The notes below the pieces were generated by a model. It had not been told where the DNA came from, searched no databases, and saw only the letters and a list, made by a program, of their open reading frames with translations. Positions 1 through 12,165 of a stretch of 64,000 bases of DNA are shown piece after piece. Made by a program: the position numbers and the translations under genes. Source of the DNA: Anadara kagoshimensis. Lineage: Eukaryota; Mollusca; Bivalvia; Arcoida; Arcidae. The DNA is taken from the NCBI GenBank assembly GCA_021292105.1, contig CM037874.1, forward strand, positions 39,720,404 to 39,784,403, written 5' to 3'. Each line of letters begins with the position of its first letter. Positions within the stretch are counted from its first letter, which is position 1.

Positions 1-305
1 GCACTCTGTCAGCTTAGGATTAGTGTTCATCACCTCAGAAACGAAAGAGATTGCTATAATACAGAGCATATTGATAGATCAAGTAGAATTTGTAAACACT
101 GTTCTTTAAATAAAATAGAGGTTTCAGAATGTCCCTTATATTTCTCTTGTAGAAATAAGCTTTTTAGTTTTGTTAGTATCTCATGTTAAGGGCTCAGCAA
201 TCTTTATCAAAAAGAAAATTATTTTATATAATGACATGTGATAACCAGCAAATTTTGAATGCTGCTGGGCAATTTATTTTAGACTCATTCAGATAAAGGA
301 CCATA
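1..305 (+). pseudogene. 3' end of a decayed LINE (non-LTR retrotransposon) ORF2
   Basis: Frame 1 reads from the first base to a stop near 189 and contains LRISVHHLRNER followed by a cysteine knuckle, CKHCSLNKIE...CPLY. This is the layout of the C-terminal zinc knuckle of metazoan LINE reverse transcriptase ORFs. Further on, in another frame, AGQFILDSFR followed by a stop near 290-297 matches the usual last residues of such ORFs. The frame change and stops show it is dead. The 5' part lies outside the window. The LINE clade cannot be named from this fragment. Confidence 0.65.
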
Positions 306-367
306 TCAGGGCAGACCCATTAATAAACTGTATTTTTTATTATCAAAAATCAATGATTTGCATGCTA

Positions 368-845
368 CTGTAGGAACCACTGTGACTGTGACAGTGAAAT
401 ACTCTTTATATCCATAGAAAATCAAATAAATTTGAATAAAGTTTGATATTTTTCACTTACTTGTACCTAGTCATAATAGGAAATCTGTATGCGCATCCGA
501 GATTGTCATAAAGTATGTCTGTAGAAAGGAAAATGTTTGTGTTATGGGGATTTTACACATGCGAAAATGACGATGTTTACACCGGAAGTGATGTCCTTGG
601 TGACGTTTTACGTCATATGCGCAACAGAATCCGCCATTTGGCTGGTTTTTCAACATGTTAAATCCCCATAGCACCAACGTTTTACCCTGTGCAGATATAT
701 TTCGGGCTAATCGCGGATGCGCATACAGATTTCCTGTTAGGACTAGGTACAAGTAAGTGAAAAATACCGATATTTATTCAAATTTATTTGATTTTCTATG
801 GATATAAAGAGTATTTCACTGTCACAGTCACAGTGATTCCTACAG
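368..845. mobile_element. 478-bp fold-back MITE with about 140-bp inverted repeats
   Basis: The two arms are near-perfect reverse complements. CTGTAGGAACCACTGTGACT at 368 mirrors the end at 845, and the match continues through CACTTACTTGTACCTAGTC and GGAAATCTGTATGCGCATCC. The element is flanked by TA on both sides (366-367 and 846-847), the target duplication of Tc1/mariner/pogo-type transposons. The centre has a second inverted pair (TGGGGATTT / AAATCCCCA). There is no coding capacity, so it is non-autonomous. Confidence 0.85.
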
Positions 846-1007
846 TAGTTATTTAACATGATACATTTACATGTAACTTATTGACGAGTTTTGTAATAAC
901 CTTTATACATTATAATAATTATGTATTGGTCTGATATCTTGACATTAAAGTGTATATCGACCTTGATCTTGTCTTTATAAACGACCTTGATTTTTTCATT
1001 GTTGTAG

Positions 1008-1079
1008 GAGTATATAGATTATTACGGAGGAGCAGGTGTACAGCATATTGCAATGAACACCCCTGATATAATAACATCA
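1008..1079 (+). CDS. HPD: HPD (4-hydroxyphenylpyruvate dioxygenase), exon with second iron ligand
   Basis: Twenty-four codons, phase 0 at both ends, between TTGTTGTAG and GTAAGT. The peptide contains DYYGGAGVQHIAMNTPDIIT, the start of the C-terminal metal-binding barrel of 4-hydroxyphenylpyruvate dioxygenase. His at 1044-1046 corresponds to human His266, one of the three Fe(II) ligands. HPD is a cytosolic homodimer that converts 4-hydroxyphenylpyruvate to homogentisate using O2, in tyrosine catabolism. Earlier exons, including the first iron ligand, lie left of the window; the upstream 1 kb holds a LINE and a MITE instead. The 3' end of this exon and its donor are the apparent seed of the minisatellite in the following intron. 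Confidence 0.93.
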
Positions 1080-1711
1080 GTAAGTAAAGAGAGAAACATC
1101 CCTAAAATAACGAGTACTAATGTAATGATGGATGCATCATTACAAATAAGGCGCCCAAACGAAAAAAAATCAAACCCTGTATTCAAAACACATATTAGGA
1201 CTTGTACTTTTGTTGCTTTTTTTCCATTTCCATGGCAACGGCTGAAAATTTTAAACCTTTAAATAAGTTCTACACACAATAGTAAAACCAAAGAGAAATT
1301 TTAAACTTGTAATATTCTTTTCATTTTAAGATTTAATTTTATATAGAGAAGTAGTACATGAATCCAATTGGTTGAAATTCAAACAATAGGCAAAGTTGAT
1401 TGACATCACCTATACCCAATATCACAAACCATTGTTTTGATGAGCTAATGATGTGTTGATTTTAAATTAATCCAAGCATTTACCCATATAATGTCATACT
1501 GATAACTAAATGCAGCTACTCTATCGAATTGAATAATAAATCATGCCCCAAGGATAACTGACCATTAGTGTTGCTTATAAAAAGATTTAGCTTGAGAGCT
1601 TTTAGACGTGGATCAGTGATTACTTAAGTATCATTGACAATGAAAATTCATGCTTATTGTTTTAATTCTTAAACAAAATGATAGCAACCAGCCGATGAAG
1701 AAAACTGTAGT

Positions 1712-2350
1712 TTGAGGGTGGGGATCTCAAAGTTAGTACCTAGACCTACCTGTCTCCACCCTCCTATTGGAATGCCCATATGGGTTAATTTAGTATCAAT
1801 TCATTCAACTTTTCATAAAGAATAAGAAAATATATATGTTAGGGGTGGGGATCTCAACTGATCAAAAGTTAGTACCCAGCCCCGCCTGTCCCTGCCCTCC
1901 TCTGGAAAACGCCATGGGCATTTCTTCAGTATCACTCTATTCAACTTTTACAACAGAACCGGAAAATATATAGTTTCAGTGTGGGATATCAACCATTTAA
2001 AAGTTAGAACCAAGCCCCGCCCGTCCCCACCCTCCATTAGGAATGACCCCATGGGATTTTCCTTAGCATCACTCTATTCAACTTTTTATGTAGAACCAGA
2101 AAATATAGTTTATGGGTGGGGATCTCAACCGTTTAAAAGTTAGCACACTGTCCCGCCCATCCCCACCCTCCCTGATACCGCAGGGAAAATCTACTGATGC
2201 AGACTTGTGCATCTTGAGATACTGATCATGAATATATATGGTTTTATAGTACAAAATAAAGTATAAATGGCAAAATTAATCATTATTGTTTTTAAGACCC
2301 CGCCCTCCTGCCCTCCCCTAATGACCCCATGGGCATTTTACCTCGGCCTC
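1712..2350 (+). repeat. Diverged tandem repeat, unit about 127 bp
   Basis: Four to five diverged copies of a unit starting GGTGGGGATCTCAAC, then AGTTAGTACC.AGCCCCGCC, CCACCCTCC, CCATGGG and ATCACTCTATTCAACTTTT. The copies start near 1715, 1843, 1980 and 2115, with a partial one at 2295. It lies in an HPD intron and has no coding meaning. Confidence 0.7.
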
Positions 2351-2454
2351 TGTGGAAGGAGATGGAGTTCAACCTTCATGTGAAGTTTGGTTAAGATTGG
2401 ACCAACGGTCTTCGAGAAATTGGTTGGACAAGTTCATGGCCGGAAGAAGAAGAA

Positions 2455-2505
2455 GAAGAGGAAGAATAATAACAATAATAATAATAATAATAATAATAAG
2501 AAACA
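2455..2505 (+). repeat. GAA then AAT microsatellite
   Basis: A run of GAA triplets passes directly into a run of AAT triplets. Simple repeat inside the HPD intron, at the left border of the GA-rich minisatellite. Confidence 0.85.
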
Positions 2506-2549
2506 ATGCAAAAACAATAAGTCGCCAAACTTCGTTTGGGCGCCTTAAT

Positions 2550-3005
2550 AACAGTAAGGAGAGAAAGAAAGGAAAAGAGAGAAATCTCCCTGATATAATA
2601 ACAACAGTAAGGAGAGAGAAACACTGCTAATATGATAACAACAGTAAGATGAGAGAGTGAAAGAGACATTCCTAATAAAATAACAGTAAGGAGAGAAAGA
2701 ACGAGAAAGAGAAAGAACCCCCCTCCCAATATAATAACAACAGTAGAGAATGTGATAGAAAGAGAGACACTCCTAATAAAATAACAGTAAGGAGAGAAAT
2801 AATGAGAAAAAGAGAGAAACCCCCCCCCCCCCCCCCCCCCGATATAATAGCAACAGTAGAGAGTGAGAGAAAGAGAGACACTTCTAATATAATAACATTA
2901 AGTAGTGAAAGAACGAGAGAGAGAACCCCCCCTGATATAATTACAACAGTAGAGATAGAGAGAGAGAAAAAGAGAAACATCCCTTATGTAATAATAACAG
3001 TAAGT

Positions 3006-3036
<31 letters not shown>

Positions 3037-3494
3037 CACCCCTGGAATAATAACAACAGTAAGAAGAGAGAGAGAGAGAGAGAGACACCCCTGGTATATA
3101 ATAACAACAGTAAGAAGAGAGAGAGAGACAGAGGGAGAAACTCCCCAAATATAATAAAAGAAAGAGATAGAAACACCCCTGATATATATTAACAAAAATT
3201 CAAATTCAAACTTTATTGTCATATAATCAGATGACAGATTGTGACAAACAAATACAATACAAACAAGTAAGGAGCATAAAAAAACTATAAGTATAACATA
3301 TATCGAATACAAAGTAAAAAACAACTAAGAGTCTCCCGTCCTCAGTTACAATGACTGTTTAATGAAGGAGGCTGTTCTTTTTACTTGACAAAAATAACAA
3401 CAGTAAGAAGAGAGAAAGACAGAGGGAGAAACTCCCCAAATATAATAAAAGAAAGAGATAGAAACACCCCTGGTATATCATTAAAACAGTAAGA

Positions 3495-3525
<31 letters not shown>

Positions 3526-6500
3526 CACCCCTAGTATATCATTAAAATAGTAAGAAGAGAGAGAGACACCCCTGGTATATAATAACAACAGTAAGAAGAG
3601 AGAGAGAGAGACACCCCTGGTATATAATAACAACAGTAAGAAGAGAGACACCCCTGGTATATAATAACAACAGTAAGAAGAGAGAGAGAGAGAGAGAGAT
3701 AGAGACACCCCTGGTATATAATAACAACAGTAAGAAGAGAGAGAGAGATAGAGACACCCCTGGTATATAATAACAGCAGTAAGAAGAGAGAGAGATAGAG
3801 ACACCCCTGGTATATAATAACAACAGTAAGAAAGGAAGAGAGAGAGAGAGACACCCCTGGTATATAATAACAACAGTAAGAAGAGAGAGATAGAGACACC
3901 CCTGGTATATAATAACAACAGTAAGAAGAGAGAGAGATAGACACCCCTGGTATATAATAACAACAGTAAGAAGAGAGAGAGAGAGACACCCCTGGTATAT
4001 AATAACAACTGTAAGAGAGAGAGATAGACACCCCTGGTATATAATAACAACAGTAAGAAGAGAGAGAGATAGAGACACCCCTGGTATATAATAACAACAG
4101 TAAGAAGAGAGAGATAGAGACACCCCTGGTATATAATAACAACAGTAAGAAGAGAGAGATAGAGACACCCCTGGTTTATAATAACAACAGTAAGAAGAGA
4201 GAGAGATAGAGACACCCCTGGTATATAATAACAACAGAAGAGAGAGAGAGAGAGAGACACCCCTGGTATATAATAACAACAGTAAGAAGAGAGAGATAGA
4301 GACACCCCTGGTATATAATAACAACAGTAAGAAGAGAGAGAGATAGAGACACCCCTGGTATATAATAACAACAGTAAGAAGAGAGAGAGATAGAGACGCC
4401 CCTGGTATATAATAACAACAGTAAGAAGAGAGATAGAGACACCCCTGGTTTATAATAACAACAGTAAGAAGAGAGAGAGATAGAGACACCCCTGGTATAT
4501 AATAACAACAGTAAGAAGAGAGAGAGAGATAGAGACACCCTTGGTATATAATAACAACAGTAAGAAGAGAGAGAGAGATAGAGACACCCTTGGTATATAA
4601 TAACAACAGTAAGAAGAGAGAGAGATAGAGACACCCTTGGTATATAATAACAACAGTAAGAAGAGAGAGAGAGATAGAGACACCCTTGGTATATAATAAC
4701 AACAGTAAGAAGAGAGAGAGATAGAGACACCCTTGGTATATAATAACAACAGTAAGAAGAGAGAGAGATAGAGACACCCTTGGTATATAATAACAACAGT
4801 AAGAAGAGAGAGAGATAGAGACACCCCTGGTATATAATAACAACAGTAAGAAGAGAGAGATAGAGACACCCTTGGTTTATAATAACAACAGTAAGAAGAG
4901 AGAGAGATAGAGACACCCCTGGTATATAATAACAACAGTAAGAAGAGAGAGAGAGAGAGAGATAGAGACACCCCTGGTATATAATAACACAGTAAGAAGA
5001 GAGAGAGATAGAGACACCCCTGGTATATAATAACAACAGTAAGAAGAGAGAGAGAGAGAGACACCCCTGGTATATAATAACAACAGTAAGAAGAGAGAGA
5101 TAGAGACACCCCTGGTATATAATAACAACAGTAAGAAGAGAGAGAGATAGAGACGCCCCTGGTATATAATAACAACAGTAAGAAGAGAGAGAGAGACACC
5201 CCTGGTATATAATAACAACAGTAAGAAGAGAGAGATAGACACCCCTGGTATATAATAACAACAGTAAGAAGAGAGAGAGATAGAGACACCCCTGGTATAT
5301 AATAACAACAGTAAGAAGAGAGAGAGAGAGAGGCACCCCTGGTATATAATAACAACAGTAAGAAGAGAGAGATAGAGACACCCCTGGTATATAATAACAA
5401 CAGTAAGAAGAGAGAGATAGAGACACCCCTGGTTTATAATAACAACAGTAAGAAGAGAGAGAGATAGAGACACCCCTGGTATATAATAATAACAGTAAGA
5501 AGAGAGAGAGAGACACCCCTGGTATATAATAACAACAGTAAGAAGAGAGAGATAGAGACACCCCTGGTATATAATAACAACAGTAAGAAGAGAGAGAGAT
5601 AGAGACACCCCTGGTTTATAATAACAACAGTAAGAAGAGAGAGATAGAGACACCCCTGGTATATAATAACAACAGTAAGAAGAGAGAGAGATAGAGACAC
5701 CCCTGGTATATAATAACAACAGTAAGAAGAGAGAGATAGAGACACCCTGGTTTATAATAACAACAGTAAGAAGAGAGAGAGATAGAGACACCCCTGGTAT
5801 ATAATAACAACAGTAAGAAGAGAGAGAGAGACACCCTTGGTATATAATAACAACAGTAAGAAATGAGAGAGATAGAGACACCCTTGGTATATAATAACAA
5901 CAGTAAGAAGAGAGAGAGATAGAGACACCCTTGGTATATAATAACATCGGTAAGAAGAGAGAGAGATAGAGACACCCCTGGTATATAATAACAACAGTAA
6001 GAAGAGAGAGATAGAGACACCCTTGGTTTATAATAACAACAGTAAGAAGAGAGAGAGATAGAGACACCCCTGGTATATAATAACAACAGTAAGAAGAGAG
6101 AGATAGAGACACCCCTGGTATATAATAACAACAGTAAGAAGAGAGAGAGATAGAGACACCCCTGGTATATAATAACAACAGTAAGAAGAGAGAGAGAGAC
6201 ACCCTGGTATATAATAACAACAGTAAGAAGAGAGAGATAGAGACACCCCTGGTTTATAATAACAACAGTAAGAAGAGAGAGAGATAGAGACACCCCTGGT
6301 ATATAATAACAACAGTAAGAAGAGAGAGAGATAGAGACACCCCTGGTATATAATAACAACAGTAAGAAGAGAGAGAGAGAGAGACACCCCTGGTATATAA
6401 TAACAACAGTAAGAAGAGAGAGAGATAGAGACACCCCTGGTATATAATAACAGTAAGAAGAGAGAGAGAGATAGAGACACCCCTGGTATATAATAACAAC

Positions 6501-6881
6501 AGTAAGAAGAGAGAGAGAGAGAGAGATAGAGACACCCCTGGTATATAATAACAACAGTAAGAAGAGAGAGAGATAGAGACACCCCTGGTTTATAATAACA
6601 ACAGTAAGAAGAGAGAAACAGACAGAGAAACTCCCCAAATATAATAAAAGAGAGAGAGATAGAGACAGCCCTGATATATAATAACAACAGTAAGCATTAA
6701 GGAGAGAGAGAGAGCCCTTACATGTAATAACAGCAGTATCTAAAGAGATAGAGAAATCCCCTAATATAATAACAAGTCAGGAGAGAAAGAGAGAGACATA
6801 CACACAGAGAAACCCCCTAATATAATAACAGCAAGGACAGAAAGAAAGAGAAACATTCCTAATATATAATAACAACAGTAA

Positions 6882-6917
<36 letters not shown>

Positions 6918-6950
6918 AGTATCATAACAAAAGAGAGAGAGAGATGTCAA
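2550..6950 (+). repeat. GA-rich intronic minisatellite, unit 40-60 bp, derived from an HPD exon border
   Basis: The unit consists of ACACCCCTGGTATATAATAA, CAACAGTAAGAAG, a GA run of variable length and ATAGAG. It is regular between about 3560 and 6620 (on the order of 65 copies) and degenerate on both sides. The least derived units (near 2586 and 2930) read CCTGATATAATAACAACAGT then AAGGAGAGAGAAAC, nearly the same as the HPD exon end and donor at 1061-1100. Many long minus-strand reading frames cross the array (repeats of YCCYYIPGVSLSLS), but they are a by-product of a unit without stops in that direction. Confidence 0.9.
3185..3400. mobile_element. Insertion in the GA array, retroelement-tail-like
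   Basis: About 215 bp of unrelated sequence interrupts the minisatellite. It starts with ATTCAAATTCAAACTTTATT and contains GATGACAGATTGTGACAAAC. The CAAACTTTATTGTC block resembles the antisense tail region of molluscan retroelements, but I cannot assign a family. The array resumes with AATAACAACAGTAAG. Confidence 0.4.
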
Positions 6951-7052
6951 TGTAGGATAGTGTGTGAATGTATATTGAGACTAGGAGGTACATTTGATAA
7001 CTATTGATTAGCATATTATTATGTAATACATTTATGTTTGGAATCATTTCAG

Positions 7053-7169
7053 GTGTCAAATTTAAGAGAAAGGGGACAACCATTTTTAGAAGTGCCTTCA
7101 AAATACTATGACAATCTTAGAGCCAGACTAAAACATTCCAAAGTCAAAGTTAAAGAAGATCTGGACATA
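7053..7169 (+). CDS. HPD: HPD, second visible exon
   Basis: Thirty-nine codons between ATCATTTCAG and GTAAGTACAG, phase 0 at both ends. It encodes VSNLRERGQPFLEVPSKYY and continues to KVKVKEDLDI, which aligns without gaps to the segment of vertebrate HPD that follows the His266 strand (LRERG..FL.VPS.YY). The intron before it is 5,973 bp and is filled mostly by tandem repeats and a degenerate LINE/SINE tail. The reading frame is intact. Confidence 0.93.
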
Positions 7170-7182
7170 GTAAGTACAGTTG

Positions 7183-7430
7183 AACCCATTATGGGCAGAG
7201 TGGTACTTTCACTAGGTTTTGAAGTCAAGGGTTGTGGGATTGAACCTCGCTCTGGACTTGGAAATTTTCTGAGATGATTTTTATCACCTGTTCATACTAA
7301 AGCTGTAAACAGCTTATTACAAGAGTATTCTTTTGGATGAGACACAAACTGAGGTCCCGTGTCTCTGTGCAAGATATTGACACCTCTGTAGAGTTTGAAA
7401 AAAGATGGCCACCTGTTGCTGCTACAGACG
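7183..7430 (+). mobile_element. Degenerate tRNA-derived SINE
   Basis: Starts with a tRNA-like head, GCAGAGTGGTAC as a diverged A box and GTGGGATTGAACCTC as a B box. It is followed by GAGGTCCCGTGTC, which matches the body of the better preserved copy at 23040-23370 (GAGGCCCCTTGTC). The copy is old and lacks a clear tail or target duplication. Confidence 0.45.
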
Positions 7431-7834
7431 ACGCTTACAACTAAAACATGATTGAAACAGACTCAGCAAGATGAGACATTTAATTATTATTGGATATTTA
7501 TGTTCTAGGTATGTTGCATATGGCCATTCAATCATCACCTTTTGAATTTTCATTTAATTCAATGTACAGATGGTTTATTACATTAATATTTTGAATTATA
7601 ATTATTGATCAACAAACACTTTAAAAAATAACTTTTATTAAACAAAAAAGAAAAATTTAACATATATATTATTTGAAAATATACATTAACTATAATCACC
7701 CCTTTTGAAGAAATAGCAAGCATTTCAACCTCTGTTCTTCTGTCCATCCAGAACTTCATAAGTAATTCTCCAAAAGTATGAAGCGCTATTTTACCAAAAT
7801 TGGTGCAAAACATCAACATTAAAAGTAGAGGGTA

Positions 7835-8037
7835 CTTCGAAAGAGACCTTAAAATCCAATGCCCTGTGTCAAGATAGGCATGTCAGGTAAAAAGATCCTT
7901 TCCTGCACATTGCCCTGAGTGCACTGCACAGAAAAAAATTTTGCCACTTCACCCATAGCTGTTTACAATTACAGCTCAATATAATTGAAATATTCTTGAC
8001 TGGAACGTAAAACCCTCTTCAATCAATCAATCAAATT
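7835..8037 (+). mobile_element. 3' part of the same SINE family
   Basis: Contains GCCCTGTGTCAAGATAGGCA, then CCCATAGCTG, ATTGAAATATTCTTGACTGG and the tail AATCAATCAATCAAA. This follows the order of the copy at 23040-23370 (CCCCTTGTCACGGTAGGCG, CCTGTAGCTGG, GAAATATTATTGACT, AATCAATGATCAATC). The tRNA-like head is not recognisable here. A shorter tail fragment with GGAACGTAAAACCATAAT occurs near 21238. Confidence 0.5.
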
Positions 8038-8357
8038 TTATAGCAAATGCGGATATCATTAACCCAAGTTTTGCTCATTTTTTTATGAGTTATGGCTCAT
8101 TGAAGATAACTGTAAATCACAAAAAGCACCTGAACCTATTATTTGTATTAATGGAGGTTTCTTAAATTTAGATTTTGTAAAATACTCGCCAACATTCAAT
8201 TTATGGAGTGTCAATTCACTAATGCCATCGAAGCGGAAGGCACAAAACAATGAGAAGATAATGTAAATGTAGCCTGGCCATATGATGTAGCCAACTGACC
8301 ATACCTCTCCCATATTAATTTCCAATGGTGAACAAACACCAGGGGAGGGTGGGGCAC

Positions 8358-8915
8358 CTATATGAATGTTGGTAAGTATTTATTTGACAAAAAACTCATT
8401 TTAATTAAGAAAATTAGGTTTGATATTGCAATAGATATCTTACCAACATTCAATTTATGGAAGAATCCAGAATTTAACAGAGCTGAGTCCCCTGACCATG
8501 AAACAGGAAGATTAATAACTGTCTGCGAAACAACTATAGGTCTGTTAGCTTGGTCCGACATAGACCTCAAATTAAAAGAAATAAAAGTATTTTGAGACAT
8601 CAAAAAGCCAGCTTTGAGAATCTCAGATACTGCATAGTTATTAAACAAGGTCCAAAATGAAGAAATAAATCGATAAAGTAGCATTAATCCTAGATTAAGT
8701 AATTGATGTGACTCAGGCATTCCATAGTCCTGGTGATCCTCAACTCCAGAAGAGCGAGATCTCTTTGGGTCAGAGAATAAGGCTTCCTTCTCAGAGAGAA
8801 AACCATATTCATCTGTCCCAGGATGGACAGACAGCTGACCCTCCTCGGCCAGCTCTATCGCCTGATGTGCAGATACTGGTGGAGTTCGTGCAGTCTTGAG
8901 ACTCGAGAGACCCAA
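8358..8915 (-). other. 185-codon open reading frame, unrecognised, probably a repeat relic
   Basis: An open frame on the strand opposite to HPD, inside the HPD intron. The first 75 residues (KTARTPPVSAHQAIELAEEG, then SVHPGTDEYGFLSEKEAL and SSGVEDHQDYGMPESH) have protein-like, polar composition. The rest is hydrophobic and looks non-coding. The start could resemble a gag-like region of a retroelement, but I recognise no domain and no neighbouring polymerase. ACCAACATTCAATTTATGG occurs at both 8188 and 8440, showing local duplication. Confidence 0.3.
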
Positions 8916-9523
8916 GCCGATTGCTGAGGGAAGAAAGTTTAGATTTCCCTGAAATCAGTGAGAAACTTAACCACATTCTTTATATCAGAAATATTAGATG
9001 ATATGGGGTCTGTAGTAGGCTGAAGAGGGTTAGTTGAACCTGAGCCAACAGAAAAATCAACCCATAGCATGATGCAACATGACTTCTGTTAAGTTGAATT
9101 TGAATTATTATTTTTTCGTTTCGTGAATTTCGAGATGACAAGTTTTGACTTTTAATAGCCATTGCAGATTTATTTATGTACCAATTTAAATCAAGTTCAT
9201 AGTCATTAACATATTTTACTTTTTTGGGGAAATTTTTGTTGACCCACTTTTCACAGATTATGCAAATCAGTTCTTATTTTAAGCCAATTACAACTTGTAT
9301 TTTGAAAATCTTGTCTGAAACTGCTACACTGAAAATTTGGTAATGAAGATCATTGGTTGATAAAATTCAAAAATTTAAAATTGTCTCTTCCAAGAACAAA
9401 AAGGCCAAATTGAATGATATTCATTGTGAAAATCCTTGGTGGATGCTAAGAAAAATTATGTCAGATATGACTGTAAGTCAAATGTATATAGAGAGTTACA
9501 GTTCCTCTTGTTTTATATTTTAG

Positions 9524-9679
<156 letters not shown>

Positions 9680-9734
9680 TAGAGAAAAACAATTTTCTAT
9701 TTGGTACTTATAGTTTTTATCTATTTAGGAAAAG

Positions 9735-9930
9735 TCTTAAAACATGTTTTTCTCCAAATCGGATCAGATGATGGCTTCTTTGGGTTCTACAGCCTATTGT
9801 TGTTCATGTCATGAAATTTGGATAAAAACTGGGTTATCCGTTTATGCGCTAAAATGTTGAAAATTTTGTAAAAGGGCTTTAAATTGTTTTAACTTGACTA
9901 TTTGAACAGATTATGACATTTTTTTTTAAA
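9735..9930 (+). mobile_element. Diverged fragment of the AGCTCACC element family
   Basis: TTTGGGTTCTACAGCCTATTGTTGTTCATG, then AAACTGGGTTATCCGTTTATGCG and TTTAACTTGACTATTTGAACAGATTATGACAT parallel, in the same order, the part of the element at 16225-16372. No terminal hairpin is present. Confidence 0.55.
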
Positions 9931-9959
9931 AATGACCTACAAAATGAGTAAAACAAAAT

Positions 9960-10095
9960 CAACATAATAACTTAATTTTTTTTTAACTTTGTGCTTTTAC
10001 TTTTTGTATATATTATTTTCGGATGTTTTATTTTTTTAACTTTGTGCTTTTACTTTTTGTATATATTATTTTCGGATGTTTTATTTTTTAAAGCA
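9960..10095 (+). repeat. 57-bp direct repeat, two copies
   Basis: TTTAACTTTGTGCTTTTACT followed by TTTTGTATATATTATTTTCG and GATGTTTTATTTTT occurs twice in tandem. A further one-and-a-half copies of the same sequence lie at 13905-13980, almost identical although 3.8 kb away. Confidence 0.8.
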
Positions 10096-10099
10096 TCAG

Positions 10100-11565
10100 C
10101 CATGCTGAATGCTTTATAGCGATCGTTGGATTTTTTCGTATTTAGCGCCGCTCTCATTTCACCTTGACAGCCAATCAAATCCTTCGTTTTCGACTGAAAT
10201 TACGGGAATTTCCATATACGGTATCCCAGGTATGTATAACTCTAATCTGAGTGATTGGGTCTCCCGGAAAGTTACGAAAGCAATGTTTTCATCATGGACA
10301 CATGTGCCGATCTGAAATGTATTCATACGCGTATTAGTCCGTAATTGATTTTGCTGGATATATATTTTTAATTCTTCACTTTTGTATGATAATTTTAAGA
10401 TAAAAACCATAAAAATCCATAAAGTATACGCCCCTCGGAAAACCCAACAAAAATGACATCTTGTCAGTTTGCGCCACGTTCTTCTTTTGACCTACAGTGC
10501 TGTACATGTGGTTGTTTTACAGTCGCCGCCATATTGGATTTTTTAATTTACGCAAAGTGACATCGATAAATAAACAAAAGTATGCTCATTAAAACAATTT
10601 TTTAAGTTAAATAACTTTAAACATGGATCACATTTGATGATAAATTATATATATTTTATGAAAAATTGATTGTCAATAATATTTCGTGTTTGGGATAACC
10701 CGACCTGGTTCATTAATATTCATCATAACGTCACGAGGAATTTCCCGCTTTCATTGGTTCCTGTCAGTTTGCCGGTAGCGAAATTATGCATAACAAAAAA
10801 GTAGAAATCAAAGATTATTCCAAAAAATGTGATACGAAACTGAAAGAAAAAGTTTATTTACAAGTTAATGGCTTGTTGATAAATCGTTTGTAACTCGTGA
10901 AGTTGTGTAGGATATCGATACAGTAGTTCGTATGCAAATTAGCCATGTGTTTGGGGCATGCATTTGACACCCGATGCCCCTGCTCAAATGTATTCACATA
11001 GCGTAGTGACTGACCTTTTTAGTCCAGTACACCCTTGCCCCTTTTAAAATGATCATGACACCCTGTCCTTTTCAGTTATCAGTTTAATATAAAAACGACA
11101 TGCTTTATTCTCGAATCTCTGCAAATACTTCCGATCTTCCGCACACACTCCACTTCTCACCATAATGTCTCCGAAGACAGACAATTTCATCATCAATGTT
11201 CATTTAAATACCTTTTCCAGTTGTTTATTTTGAATCAACAAAATAAATCGCAAGAAAGAACAACTTGAAATCAAAATCTAAACAAAACTGAAAAAAACGA
11301 TGTTTTAAAATTTTTTGATAAAATTTATTTACCTTGTTACAAGTCCTTATTAGTCTTTTTTACAGTGGATATCCGATTAAAGTTGTTGTCAGTAGTTTAA
11401 TCCATGGTTTTTACAACCTTTAATTTCTTTTCATGAAGCCACATTACTTTATTTCACATAAAATGAACAAATATGATGTGACCACTGGGCATGCAGGAAA
11501 ACGTTGTGCTTTCTTAAGTTCTTCCGATTTCTAGAGCACCGTTGGTGAAGTAGAACAGAAACTAA
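10100..11565. other. HPD intron sequence without recognisable feature
   Basis: AT-rich non-coding DNA in the last HPD intron. It has no splice-bounded conserved peptide, no hairpin-bounded element and no tandem array that I can support. Confidence 0.5.
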
Positions 11566-12165
11566 GGGCGGGGAAAAAGGGTACCAATCTTGTGAACTCA
11601 ACTCCTCTTACAGTTTTCAACCAAAAACCTTGAAACTTCACAGAATGTTTCTATATATATTGAGGATGTGCACCTGACTTTATGGAAATATTTCAAGATT
11701 TTTTCCCCATTTTTCAAGACTTTGAAACTTAGTCACTTTTTAGCAAGTATTTGAATGGGGGTACCTACTTTGTGAACTCAACTCCTCTTACAGATTTCAA
11801 CCAAAAACCTTGAAACTTCACAGAATGTTAATATATATATTAAGGATGTGACCTGACTTTATGGAAATATTTCAAGATTTTCCCCCATTTTTCCAGACTT
11901 TAAAACTTAGTCACTTTTTAGCAAGTATTTGAATTGGGGGTACCTACTTTGTGAACTCAACTTCTCTTACAGTTTTCAACCAAAAGCCTTGAAACTTCAC
12001 AGAATGTTTATATATATATATTGAAGATGTGCACCTGACTTTATGGAAATATTTCAAGATTTTTTTCTCCATTTTTCCAGACTTTAAACTTAGTCACTTT
12101 TTAGCAAGTATTAGAATGGGGGTACCTACTTTGTGAACTAAACTCCTCTTACAGTTTCTCTTAAG
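11565..12165 (+). repeat. Tandem repeat, unit about 180 bp, three copies
   Basis: Each copy begins GGGGGTACCTACTTTGTGAA and runs through ACAGTTTTCAACCAAAAACC, TTGAAACTTCACAGAATGTT and CACCTGACTTTATGGAAATA to CTTAGTCACTTTTTAGCAAG. Starts are near 11577, 11758 and 11937, with a fourth partial copy at 12118. Copies are about 90 percent alike by eye. Confidence 0.85.

Noticed and set aside
471..752. 93-codon ORF on the minus strand
   Set aside because: Falls inside the fold-back MITE; the palindromic structure explains the open frame.
3481..6638. Very long minus-strand reading frames with Tyr/Cys/Val repeats (up to 461 codons)
   Set aside because: They lie in a minisatellite whose unit lacks stops in that direction; several frames are open at once and the unit derives from the HPD border.
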